Below, in pieces: positions 36,942 through 44,849 of a stretch of 64,000 nucleotides of DNA. Numbering within the stretch: the first letter of the stretch is position 1; every line of letters starts with the position of its first letter. The notes under the pieces were generated by a model. That model made no database searches. It was not told the DNA's origin and worked only from the letters and a program-made list of their open reading frames with translations. The position numbers and the translations under genes are program-made. Origin of the DNA: Lutibacter sp. B2 (GTDB lineage: Bacteria > Bacillota > Clostridia > Peptostreptococcales > Thermotaleaceae); NCBI GenBank assembly GCA_015686845.1, contig JADPRS010000005.1:59485-123484 (forward strand), written 5' to 3'.

Positions 36942-36950
36942 TGTTATACT
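36942..36950 (+). promoter_or_regulatory. Possible extended -10 (TGTTATACT)
   Basis: TG-T-TATACT ending at 36950, about 50 nt before the TTG-start membrane protein gene. No convincing -35. Confidence 0.3.
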
Positions 36951-37001
36951 ATTTTGGTAGATTAAGAACGTAGTATTAAGGCTTGTAGATGAGGTGGAAT
37001 T

Positions 37002-37697
37002 TTGAAAATAGTAAAATGGATTTCAATTGGATTATTGTGGGTAGTGACTTATATAATAGGATTATGTGGAGTCTTTACTTTATTAAATACAACACAAAGT
37101 ATTATTTATGTACCAAAAGAATATTTCTTTACATTACACAATTTCCCTTTAGATATAGCTACTTTTTTTATTATATTTATTTTGGCAAAGCCAACCAAAT
37201 GGCTTATTAAATTTCTCAAAACGAAAGATAAGGGGATGCTCAAGAAGGAAACTATTGCTATTATAAAAAAATACAAAATTTCTATTTTTATATCTGCCTT
37301 TTTAATAATATATATTTACATTACAAACGTAACGGTTATAACAAATGAATATATAAAACTATATTCACCTGTAAATCCTACTGGAATTCAGTATTCATAT
37401 GATGATATTGCATCAGTTAATACAGGAGTGTACCATAATAGAATACTGTTTATAAGAGAGAAAGGACAGTTTTATTATAAGGTTAAGTTTAATGATGGTA
37501 GAAGTATTGACCTTATGGATTTAGCAAAAGTGCATAAAGAGTTTAATGATCTTGAGACTTATGAAGAAATTGAAATTATGGATAAGAAGATTATGAAAAT
37601 GAGAGTTTCAAAAATTTCATCTGATAAATACCTACATTTAGTAAAATTTGACCCCAAATATAGTAATAGATTTCAAAGAATACTAGATAATAAATAA
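37002..37697 (+). CDS. Hypothetical membrane protein, three N-terminal helices
   Basis: 231 residues starting with TTG behind GAGGTGG. Hydrophobic segments at about 5-28, 48-65 and 92-112 are followed by a 120-residue soluble domain containing ITNEYIKLYSPVNPTG and a strand-rich stretch YYKVKFNDGRSIDLMDL. I do not recognise the family. The gene is flanked on both sides by copies of the same hairpin repeat and has a weak extended -10 upstream. It may be involved in sensing or assembly next to the MacB-type transporter, but this is not supported beyond position. Confidence 0.6.
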   Translation: MKIVKWISIGLLWVVTYIIGLCGVFTLLNTTQSIIYVPKEYFFTLHNFPLDIATFFIIFILAKPTKWLIKFLKTKDKGMLKKETIAIIKKYKISIFISAFLIIYIYITNVTVITNEYIKLYSPVNPTGIQYSYDDIASVNTGVYHNRILFIREKGQFYYKVKFNDGRSIDLMDLAKVHKEFNDLETYEEIEIMDKKIMKMRVSKISSDKYLHLVKFDPKYSNRFQRILDNK

Positions 37698-37754
37698 GAG
37701 TAAGGATCTAAGCGTATCAGTATAAACATTATATAAAAACAAATATTTTCTAAC

Positions 37755-37796
37755 TATAAAAATTCTAGTCAAGTTTTGACTAGAATTTTTAAGTTA
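37755..37796. terminator. Convergent terminator (repeat copy 2)
   Basis: Same hairpin as 36855-36897 with one substitution in the loop and one T fewer in the run. Serves the membrane protein gene and the convergent small gene. Confidence 0.75.
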
Positions 37797-38045
37797 TATT
37801 TTTAAACCGTTAACTATTATTGCATTTCCTTGAGGTGGAATACTTCTTGTTAGTATCCCATTAAAAATAATATCTACTTTCTGACCTACTTTAAGATTTT
37901 CAAAAGCCATTATTATTGTGTATTCATTGATATGAAATATATACTCCATTCCTTTTTCATCTACTATGAGTAAAGATGTTTTTCCATCATTCACGTTAAT
38001 TCTCTTTATTTTTCCGCTGATCATATCATACTTATCATGCATCAT
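37794..38045 (-). CDS. Small hypothetical protein, strand-rich
   Basis: 83 residues, alternating strand pattern (SGKIKRINVNDGKTSLLIVD, VGQKVDIIFNGIL) suggestive of a small beta-barrel of OB type, ending ...RSIPPQGNAIIVNGLKI. AGGAGGG lies 12 nt before the ATG; a second ATG follows at once. Not assigned to any family I can name. It diverges from the ECF sigma factor gene. Confidence 0.6.
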   Translation of the reverse strand: MMHDKYDMISGKIKRINVNDGKTSLLIVDEKGMEYIFHINEYTIIMAFENLKVGQKVDIIFNGILTRSIPPQGNAIIVNGLKI

Positions 38046-38237
38046 TCCTTTAAAGTCCCTCCTTAAATTATCCGCTAATATATTCCTTTTAAACAGTAAA
38101 CTTACTAATATGATATGTATGACTTGTATATTTGTTCACTACTTTTTATATCTTTTGGTACCTGTGAAACATTTGAAAAAATGAAAGAATTTTTATGTAT
38201 ATGTTTTTTAAAAAATCAAATGTTACAATTAACAAAT

Positions 38238-38813
38238 ATGAACATAAACAAAATAGAGAGGGGGGGAGCTATTCTGGATAAGCTTTTTGTCACATTATGT
38301 GAAAGATATCATTCGAAAATTTTAAAATATCTCTATTATTCCATAGGAAATATAGAAGATGCTAAAGATCTTACTCAAGAAGTATTTGTTATCATCTACA
38401 ATCGTATAGAGGAATTGCAAAATCATGAAAACATAGGTGGATTCATTTATCAGACAGCAAAATTTTTAGGGGCTAATTTTAAGAGAAAAGAGCTTAAAAA
38501 GACCTTGAAGGAAACTTCCATTAATATGGAAATGGCAAGTGAAGAGTCAGATGTATATGAAAAACTCATAACGATTTATGATAGTAAAATTGATGAAAGT
38601 CAGTATGTGGATAACGTATTATTACTGCTTTCGAAAGAAAAGGAGTACCTTTATAAACTCTATTATGTTGAAAATAAAAGTTATAAAGACATAGCTAAAA
38701 TACTCAATGTCAATGAAGCAAGCTTACGTATGAGGTATGTGAGATTAAGACGTGAAATAAAAAAATTAACACACCATGTAGCCAAAGAAAAATTTGTTAC
38801 AGATGAATATTAA
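38238..38813 (+). CDS. ECF-type RNA polymerase sigma factor
   Basis: About 180-190 residues. Region 2: KILKYLYYSIGNIEDAKDLTQEVFVIIYNR; region 4: YKLYYVENKSYKDIAKILNVNEASLRMRYVRLRREIKKL (read as two adjoining stretches, about 125-165). Coordinates use the last ATG before the conserved domain (38238), which has no ribosome binding site. A strong GGGGGGAG (38261-38268) sits 5 nt before a CTG codon at 38274, followed by DKLFVTLCERYHSKIL, a typical ECF N-terminus; a non-standard CTG start is therefore likely. The next gene, with a transmembrane helix, is its likely regulator. Confidence 0.85.
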   Translation: MNINKIERGGAILDKLFVTLCERYHSKILKYLYYSIGNIEDAKDLTQEVFVIIYNRIEELQNHENIGGFIYQTAKFLGANFKRKELKKTLKETSINMEMASEESDVYEKLITIYDSKIDESQYVDNVLLLLSKEKEYLYKLYYVENKSYKDIAKILNVNEASLRMRYVRLRREIKKLTHHVAKEKFVTDEY

Positions 38814-38870
38814 TGACATATAGTAAGTGATTGGATATGAGCTCAATCATAATCAAAAGGAGGATGTTTA

Positions 38871-39734
38871 ATGAAAGAAAATTTAAAAAAGACGCCAGAA
38901 TTTCAAAGTATAAATAGTAAACTTGATGAAGCTATTGACCAGATGGATATGTCTGAAATTGAAAGACAACTTGAAAAACTATCGGAGAAAAAGCCATTAC
39001 CTTATGCAATAGAAGATAGTAAGATTTTTGCAAAAAGGATTGTAAAACAGAATAAGAAAGGACTGGTTAGTATGAGAAAGAACATAAAGAAATCAGGAAT
39101 CATAGCAGCTTGTTTAATGCTAACGATAGGCGTAACAGCAGTTTATGGAACAGATCTATTTAAAAACTTCAAATTTTACAATCAAAAAACAACAGTTGAA
39201 ATAAGATCAAACCAAAATATAAGTGAAGAAGAGGCAAAGAGGCTTGCAAAGGAAGCACAAGAGGATTATGATTCCCCACCTGAACAAGGTACAACTGAGG
39301 AGGATAAACCAAGGACATTCTCTAGCATAAAAGAGGTTGAAGAAAGGATAGGTATAAAAATTATTTTACCTTCCTATATTCCAGAAGATTTTCAAATGAA
39401 AAGAGATATACTCGTTCAGAATTCGTTTAATAATAATCATAATATTTATATTAAATATACGTCAAAGGCGAAAAAGAATCGATCACTTTATGTGTCAATA
39501 TCAACGCAAGAGCAGCCTGAAGATAGCACAGTTGTAACAGTAACAGATGGGGTTCATAAAGGGGAGTATAAGACTCCAAATGGTACTAAATATGCAATAC
39601 TAAAGGAAGACGAAGGGATTATTGCTACGACGGATATTAACAATGTATCGTATAATTTAATTTTTACGGAAGTCAATGAAGAAGAAATGCATAGCGTAAT
39701 TAACAGTGCTGACCTAAGTGGTTATATTAAATAA
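38871..39734 (+). CDS. Membrane protein with DUF4367-like domain, likely anti-sigma partner
   Basis: 287 residues: a cytoplasmic N-terminus of about 75 residues, one transmembrane helix (about 77-95, SGIIAACLMLTIGVTAVYG), an acidic linker, and a C-terminal extracellular domain of DUF4367 type (IGIKIILPSYIPEDFQM, then GVHKGEYKTPNGTKY). Placed 57 nt after the ECF sigma gene behind AAAGGAGG. This layout (cytoplasmic head, one helix, extracellular sensor) fits sigma-factor regulators of Clostridia, but the head does not show a clear zinc-type anti-sigma motif. Confidence 0.7.
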   Translation: MKENLKKTPEFQSINSKLDEAIDQMDMSEIERQLEKLSEKKPLPYAIEDSKIFAKRIVKQNKKGLVSMRKNIKKSGIIAACLMLTIGVTAVYGTDLFKNFKFYNQKTTVEIRSNQNISEEEAKRLAKEAQEDYDSPPEQGTTEEDKPRTFSSIKEVEERIGIKIILPSYIPEDFQMKRDILVQNSFNNNHNIYIKYTSKAKKNRSLYVSISTQEQPEDSTVVTVTDGVHKGEYKTPNGTKYAILKEDEGIIATTDINNVSYNLIFTEVNEEEMHSVINSADLSGYIK

Positions 39735-39744
39735 GTTAAATAAA

Positions 39745-39773
39745 AACCTAAAGCCCGTAAAGAGCTTTAGGTT
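39745..39773 (+). terminator. Weak hairpin after the DUF4367 gene
   Basis: Ten-pair stem AACCTAAAGC/GCTTTAGGTT around a 9-nt loop, without a good T-run. Confidence 0.4.
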
Positions 39774-40139
39774 GAATTAAACTTTTGAAAATATCTGTTC
39801 AACACTTGTGATAAGTGTATTTGTTAGAAAATACAATCCTAATCCTGTCCAGATGTTTTTGAAGAATTAGATTTAAGTATGTGTGAAGAAATTTGAGACT
39901 GGTTTATGTTGATTTGGATATAGAAGTATTTTCGAGATTTGAAAACATGTCAAAGGGCGGTTCTATGACATATCATGTGGTTTAGCATTCATTAATGGAA
40001 ATAGAAAAAACCCTTATTTGACTTAATTAAAATAGGACAAATAAGGATTTTTCTATTTTTTTAGTACTTTCCATAGTCAATAAGTGAAACTAAGAGTAAA
40101 GTAGATATCTGTGTTGTTAAATATATACATGTCCCATTA
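39774..40139. other. Non-coding stretch with possible decayed gene and an orphan terminator
   Basis: No open frame of convincing length. Short peptides such as CPDVFEELDLSMCEEI (39846 onward) are cut by stops, hinting at a decayed gene. A terminator-like hairpin lies at about 40007-40058 (AAACCCTTATTTG ... CAAATAAGGATTTTT with T-run). It has no gene immediately in front of it, which fits gene decay. Confidence 0.4.
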
Positions 40140-40151
40140 GGATGCGTTATC

Positions 40152-40547
40152 TTAAAGTATTTGTTTATCTTTAGCCAACTTAGCTTTTTCCCATGTATGA
40201 TAAGCGCTAAGTAGATTCAATGCTTTTTTAATTGTTTTATCATGTACTTTTGAGCGGTCTTTAAGAATATTTGACATTTGAACTAATTGTATGTTTAGAT
40301 ACTTAGGATTGTTAAGTTTATTGGCAAGAGAATTTGTAGCTTTTTTGTTTTTTGATGATAAAAGAGATTCTTTAAATATTAGTAGCAGAAAACTATTTTT
40401 CTTTTGTTTTGGGACTTGCTTTGCCATTTCACATGTTTGGGTGAAGAACTTATCTAAATTTCGCTTTTTATAATGAAAAAATATAACACCTGCTCCAACT
40501 GTTAAAATAACAATTGCTCCAACGGTAAATACACTCGTAATGTCCAT
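40152..40547 (-). CDS. Hypothetical protein with N-terminal membrane anchor
   Basis: 131 residues: one transmembrane helix at about 5-24 (VFTVGAIVILTVGAGVIFF), then a basic helical cytoplasmic domain rich in Lys, Asn and Leu. The frame opens 9 nt upstream with GTG, but AAAGGAG before the ATG at 40547 decides the start. I do not recognise a family. Single gene. Confidence 0.6.
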   Translation of the reverse strand: MDITSVFTVGAIVILTVGAGVIFFHYKKRNLDKFFTQTCEMAKQVPKQKKNSFLLLIFKESLLSSKNKKATNSLANKLNNPKYLNIQLVQMSNILKDRSKVHDKTIKKALNLLSAYHTWEKAKLAKDKQIL

Positions 40548-40728
40548 TAATATCACTCCTTTAGAAAATATACTCTTTTATTTTACCATAAATCATGTAT
40601 AAATACCATGTATCTATACATGGCAGAATAATAGGCGATGGAGCCACGTCATTTTCTGTTGATTTATATTCATATAGTGCCTGAGAGATCCTATAACTAA
40701 TTGAACTAAAAGCAAAACATTACGATTA

Positions 40729-40757
40729 TTGACTTATTCCCAAAAAGTGTATATAAT
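40729..40757 (+). promoter_or_regulatory. Sigma-A promoter of the cobalamin-riboswitch operon
   Basis: TTGACT (40729-40734), 17-bp spacer, TATAAT (40752-40757). Confidence 0.75.
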
Positions 40758-40784
40758 AAAAATGAAATTTGAAAATTTAATAGA

Positions 40785-40930
40785 ACATTATATTAGGTTA
40801 TAGGGAAAGTGGTAAAAGCCACTGCAGCCCCCGCTACTGTAAGGCAGATGAAACTATATAAACCACTGAAGTTTATCTTTGGGAAGGTATAGGAGTAAAA
40901 TGAAGCTGAGCCAGGACACCTGCCTAATAT
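40785..40930 (+). ncRNA. Cobalamin (B12) riboswitch
   Basis: Canonical elements in order: TAGGGAA, GGTAAAAGCC, the core GCAGCCCCCGCTACTGTAA and the B12 box GAGCCAGGACACCTGCC. It is followed by a terminator at 41028-41051, so adenosylcobalamin should stop transcription of the downstream genes. Confidence 0.95.
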
Positions 40931-41027
40931 GAGCATTATTCATTCTTTCGGAGGGAAAGCGAGGAATATATTACATAGAAAAGATAATATCATAGATCAT
41001 TGTCTTGGTAATTGTGTATATAACCCT

Positions 41028-41051
41028 AGAGCTTTTAAAGGCTCTTTTTTT
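41028..41051 (+). terminator. Riboswitch-controlled terminator
   Basis: Stem AGAGCTTT/AAGGCTCT-type followed by seven T, 43 nt before the permease start. Confidence 0.75.
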
Positions 41052-41093
41052 CATTTATTAGAAGAATTATTAATATATTTGAATGGAGAAATT

Positions 41094-42149
41094 ATGAGAG
41101 AACATTTTACGAAAGAACTAAATAAAAAATACAATATGGCAAAAATGGTAGGAATAATGCTTGGCGTAATATTAATTATTTTGTTGTTTGTCTCTACGAA
41201 TTTAGGAAGAGCAGATATTTCTATAATGGATACAATTCGAGTGATCTTTGGGAAGATCATACATAATCCAGATTATTATATGGGCATGAAAAAAGCCTAT
41301 GTAAATATCATATGGGAGATAAGACTACCTAGAATTTTGATTGCCATAATTGTTGGTAGTGGTTTAGCTGTATCTGGTGCTGTATTTCAGTCCTTACTTA
41401 TGAACCCTTTAGCAGATTCATATACCATGGGGGTTTCGTCTGGAGCTGCATTTGGCGCAACTTTGGCAATATATATTAATCTATTTGCAGAAAATTTTTA
41501 TGCGCCTATTACCTTATTTGCTTTTATAGGTGCATTTGTAACACTTCTTTTGGTTATTTATATTGCAAAAGTAAATGGGTATTTAAGTTCTTCAAATTTA
41601 ATCATCGCAGGGATTATTGTAAGTTCCATTCTTTCGGCAGCTATTAAGCTTTTGAAGAATTTTGCAGGAGAAAACGTTTCTGCCATTGTGAATTGGTTAA
41701 TGGGAAGTTTAGCTTCTAGAAGTTGGTCCCATGTTTATGTTAGTTTTCCTATTATTATTGTCTGTGTTTTAGTCTGTTGGTATTATTCACAGGATTTGAA
41801 TTTATTATGTTTAGGAGAAAATGAGGCGAGAGCATTAGGTGTAGATACGCAAAAAATTCGTAGGATTTTTCTGATTTGTGGGTCTTTGATTACAGCCGTA
41901 TGTGTTGCTGTAAGTGGGGTTATTGGCTTTATAGGATTAATAGTACCCCATATATTACGGTTTTCTATTGGTTCAGATAATCGTAGTTTGGTGCCACTTT
42001 CAGGGATTTTAGGTGCATTATTATTGTTGTTAGCGGATACAGGAGCAAGATCATTGATGAATGTGGAAATTCCTGTAGGGGTGTTGACTACTTTGTTAGG
42101 GGGACCATTTTTCATTTATATATTTGTAAAGAAAAATAAAACATTATAG
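41094..42149 (+). CDS. btuC: B12-type ABC transporter permease (FecCD/BtuC family)
   Basis: 351 residues, about 10 membrane helices, family pattern clear: WEIRLPRILIAIIVGSGLAVSGA, NPLADSYTMGVSSGAAFGA, LGENEARALGVDTQKIRRI (ATPase contact) and GVIGFIGLIVPHILRF. Under a cobalamin riboswitch, so cobamide or corrinoid uptake is the best-supported substrate, although the family also includes haem and siderophore permeases. The frame stays open upstream to 40929, across the B12 box and the terminator; the ATG at 41094 with GGAG 5 nt before it is the real start. Confidence 0.92.
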   Translation: MREHFTKELNKKYNMAKMVGIMLGVILIILLFVSTNLGRADISIMDTIRVIFGKIIHNPDYYMGMKKAYVNIIWEIRLPRILIAIIVGSGLAVSGAVFQSLLMNPLADSYTMGVSSGAAFGATLAIYINLFAENFYAPITLFAFIGAFVTLLLVIYIAKVNGYLSSSNLIIAGIIVSSILSAAIKLLKNFAGENVSAIVNWLMGSLASRSWSHVYVSFPIIIVCVLVCWYYSQDLNLLCLGENEARALGVDTQKIRRIFLICGSLITAVCVAVSGVIGFIGLIVPHILRFSIGSDNRSLVPLSGILGALLLLLADTGARSLMNVEIPVGVLTTLLGGPFFIYIFVKKNKTL

Positions 42150-42166
42150 TAAAGGGAATGAATACT

Positions 42167-42931
42167 ATGGTATATAAGGTTGAAGGACTTTGTTTTTCAT
42201 ATGGGAAGAAAAAGATTTTAGAAGATTTATCTTTTGAAATCAAAAAAGGAAAAGTCACTACGATTATAGGGCCAAATGGGTCAGGTAAGACGACTTTGTT
42301 GCGTACTATGACAGGGCAAGTGGATCAATATAGTGGTGGAATTCATTTTGAAAAGAAGGCATTAAAAGAGTATTCAGTAAAAGAATTGAGTCAAAAAATT
42401 GCTGTGGTATCACAAAATGTGGATATTAAATTTCCTTTTAGTTGTATGGAAGTGGTTTCTATGGGACGAACACCTTTTAGAAACAGGATGAAAAATTTAA
42501 CAAAAGAAGATTTGGATATCGTATATAAGTGTATGGAAATAACAGAAACACTTAAATTCGCTAATACCTTAATTACGGATGTAAGTGGTGGAGAAAGACA
42601 GAGAATCATGATTGCAAAAGCATTGGCTCAAACACCAGAAGTGTTGATTTTAGATGAATCTTTTTCAAATATTGATATTCGCTATACAATTAAAATATTG
42701 AATCTATTAAGAAGTATGACAAAGGAAAGCAATTTAACTGTGATCAGTATTATGCATGATTTAAATTTAACAGATCTGTATAGTGATGATGTACTAGCAC
42801 TTCAAGATGGAAAATTAGTACAATTTGGAGATGCTTCCAAGGTTATGAAACCGAATGTTATAAAATCTTTATTTGGAATCAATACAAAGAAGTTTTCAGA
42901 AAAAGGATTAGTTGTACTTCCTACGATGTAA
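42167..42931 (+). CDS. btuD: B12-type ABC transporter ATP-binding protein
   Basis: 254 residues. Walker A IGPNGSGKTTLLRT, signature VSGGERQRIMIAKA, Walker B VLILDESFSNID, switch His in IMHDLN. FepC/BtuD-type ATPase that drives the permease encoded 17 nt upstream. The first ATG (42158) touches the AAAGGGA ribosome binding site; the ATG at 42167 has proper spacing and is preferred. Confidence 0.92.
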   Translation: MVYKVEGLCFSYGKKKILEDLSFEIKKGKVTTIIGPNGSGKTTLLRTMTGQVDQYSGGIHFEKKALKEYSVKELSQKIAVVSQNVDIKFPFSCMEVVSMGRTPFRNRMKNLTKEDLDIVYKCMEITETLKFANTLITDVSGGERQRIMIAKALAQTPEVLILDESFSNIDIRYTIKILNLLRSMTKESNLTVISIMHDLNLTDLYSDDVLALQDGKLVQFGDASKVMKPNVIKSLFGINTKKFSEKGLVVLPTM

Positions 42932-42993
42932 AGAGTTTAATTTTAAACTTTTACAAATATACGTTACACGAAAATTTTAAAAGGGGTGGAACA

Positions 42994-44727
42994 ATGAAAA
43001 AACTAAAATTTTTATGTTGTGGACTAGCACTTATGTTAGTAATGGGTTCATTTGCAGGGTGTGCTAAGAAAGAAGAAAAAACCGCATCAGCAGATACTCA
43101 AGTAAGTAAAGAAAAAGCAATATTGGTAACTAGTTTTGGTACAAGCTATGCAGATACAAGAGCAGTAACCATTGAAGCAACGGAAAAGAAAATACAAGAA
43201 GCTTTCCCAGAGTATGAAGTAAGAAGAGCATTTACTTCTGACATTATTATTAAGAAGTTAAAGGAAAGAGATAATATCCAAGTAGATACATTTGTAGAAG
43301 CTATGAACAAGTTAAAAGAAGAAGGCTTTAAAGAAGTAATCGTTCAGCCACTACATATAATGGCAGGAGCTGAATATAGTGATGTTAAAGAAGAAATTAG
43401 AACTTTTAATGATGGTACATTTGAAAAATTAGCATTAGGTAGACCTATTTTAACCCATCAAGAAGATTATGATAAAGCTGTTGAAGCGTTTAAAAGTCAA
43501 TTACCTGAGATTAAAGAGAATGAGGCGGTAGTTGTAATGGGACATGGAACACATCACCCAGCAAATGCTAGTTATGCAGATTTACAATCTGTATTTGATG
43601 AAAAAGAAATGCCCGTATATGTAGGAACGGTAGAAGGATATCCAACACTTGATGATGTAATCAGAAAATTAAAAGCAGATAAAATTGAAAAAGTAACATT
43701 AATGCCATATATGGTGGTTGCAGGGGATCATGCAAATAATGATATGGCAGGAGACGAAGAAGATTCTTGGAAAATGATACTTAAAAAAGAAGGATTTACT
43801 GTAGAATCTTATTTACATGGATTAGGAGAAAATGAAGGATATAGAGATCTTTATGTAGCCCATGTAAAAGATGCTATAGAAGGAACAGGAGAAGTTGTTC
43901 CTGAGCCAGTTCAAAGTGTAGAAAAAGGAACATGGCAAGAAGGTAAAAAAGGAATGCTTGTTGTAAGTTTTGGTACAAGTTATGCAGATACAAGAAAAGT
44001 AACCATTGAAGCAGTTGAAAATAAATTAGATAAGACTTTTCCAGAGTATGAAGCAAGAAGAGCATTTACTTCTAATATGATCATTAAGAAGTTAAAAGAG
44101 AGAGATAAGATAGAAGTAAATACACCAGAAGAAGCTTTAACTAAAATGGTTGAAGATGGATTTGAAGAGGTAGTAATTCAACCACTTCATGTAATTGCTG
44201 GTGCTGAGTACAATGATTTATTAGAAGTTGCTAAAAAATATGAAGGTGCATTTAAAACATTAAATGTAGGTAAGCCTATTCTTTATGGACATGAAGATTA
44301 TGCAAAAGCAGTAGAAGCATTAAAAACACAATTACCAAAATTGGGTAAAGGACAAGCAGTAGTATTGATGGGACATGGAACACATCATCCTGCAAATGCA
44401 AGTTATCCTTGTTTACAAAGTGCAATTGATGATCAAGGACTTCCAGTATATGTAGGAACGGTAGAAGGATATCCAGCACTTGATGATGTGATTGGTAAGT
44501 TAAAGAAAGATAATATTAAAGAAGTGACATTAATGCCATATATGTTAGTTGCAGGAGATCATGCGAACAATGACATGGCAGGAGATGAAGAAGATTCTTG
44601 GAAAACTGTATTAAAGAAAGAAGGATTTACGGTTAAGACTTATCTTCATGGTTTAGGAGAAAATGCAGAATATCAAGATATTTATGTAGAGCATGCAAAA
44701 GAGGCTATTGAAGCAGAACAAGAATAA
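42994..44727 (+). CDS. Lipoprotein with two tandem CbiK-type cobaltochelatase domains
   Basis: 577 residues. Signal peptide with lipobox FAGC (Cys23), then two CbiK-family domains (about 40-305 and 315-577) that are near copies of each other: both start with TSFGTSYADTR-like sequence and both contain GHGTHHPANASY and AGDHANNDMAGDEEDSWK. Candidate metal-site His pairs are His184/His246 and His461/His523, each 62 residues apart, the same spacing as His145/His207 in Salmonella CbiK. CbiK inserts Co2+ into sirohydrochlorin in the cytoplasm; some sulfate reducers have a periplasmic form. Here a membrane-anchored extracellular double enzyme sits in a riboswitch-controlled cobamide-uptake operon. 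It may handle metal in tetrapyrroles, or bind and pass on corrinoid, before import. That function is inference. Confidence 0.88.
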   Translation: MKKLKFLCCGLALMLVMGSFAGCAKKEEKTASADTQVSKEKAILVTSFGTSYADTRAVTIEATEKKIQEAFPEYEVRRAFTSDIIIKKLKERDNIQVDTFVEAMNKLKEEGFKEVIVQPLHIMAGAEYSDVKEEIRTFNDGTFEKLALGRPILTHQEDYDKAVEAFKSQLPEIKENEAVVVMGHGTHHPANASYADLQSVFDEKEMPVYVGTVEGYPTLDDVIRKLKADKIEKVTLMPYMVVAGDHANNDMAGDEEDSWKMILKKEGFTVESYLHGLGENEGYRDLYVAHVKDAIEGTGEVVPEPVQSVEKGTWQEGKKGMLVVSFGTSYADTRKVTIEAVENKLDKTFPEYEARRAFTSNMIIKKLKERDKIEVNTPEEALTKMVEDGFEEVVIQPLHVIAGAEYNDLLEVAKKYEGAFKTLNVGKPILYGHEDYAKAVEALKTQLPKLGKGQAVVLMGHGTHHPANASYPCLQSAIDDQGLPVYVGTVEGYPALDDVIGKLKKDNIKEVTLMPYMLVAGDHANNDMAGDEEDSWKTVLKKEGFTVKTYLHGLGENAEYQDIYVEHAKEAIEAEQE

Positions 44728-44736
44728 TAATATAAA

Positions 44737-44775
44737 AACGAGTAAATAAGTTTTGTCTTATTTACTTGTTTTATT
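44737..44775 (+). terminator. Hairpin between the double-CbiK and BtuF-like genes
   Basis: Stem AACGAGTAAATAAG/CTTATTTACTTGTT with a short loop, followed by TTATTTT. May lower expression of the gene that follows. Confidence 0.6.
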
Positions 44776-44780
44776 TTAAG

Positions 44781-44817
44781 CAACGGAAATCACGAACGAA
44801 GTGGAGAGATTTCGTTG
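44781..44817 (+). repeat. Inverted repeat in the BtuF-like leader
   Basis: CAACGGAAATC (44781-44791) pairs with GATTTCGTTG (44808-44817) with one bulged G; an inner alternative AACGAA/TTCGTT stem competes. No T-run, so possibly a switch-like or processing element. Confidence 0.35.
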
Positions 44818-44849
44818 GCGTTATACGAATTTAATTTTGAGGTGAGGAT

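Noticed and set aside
40929..41093. N-terminal extension of the BtuC-like permease
   Set aside because: It would translate the end of the B12 riboswitch and its terminator; the ATG at 41094 has its own ribosome binding site and matches the family start.
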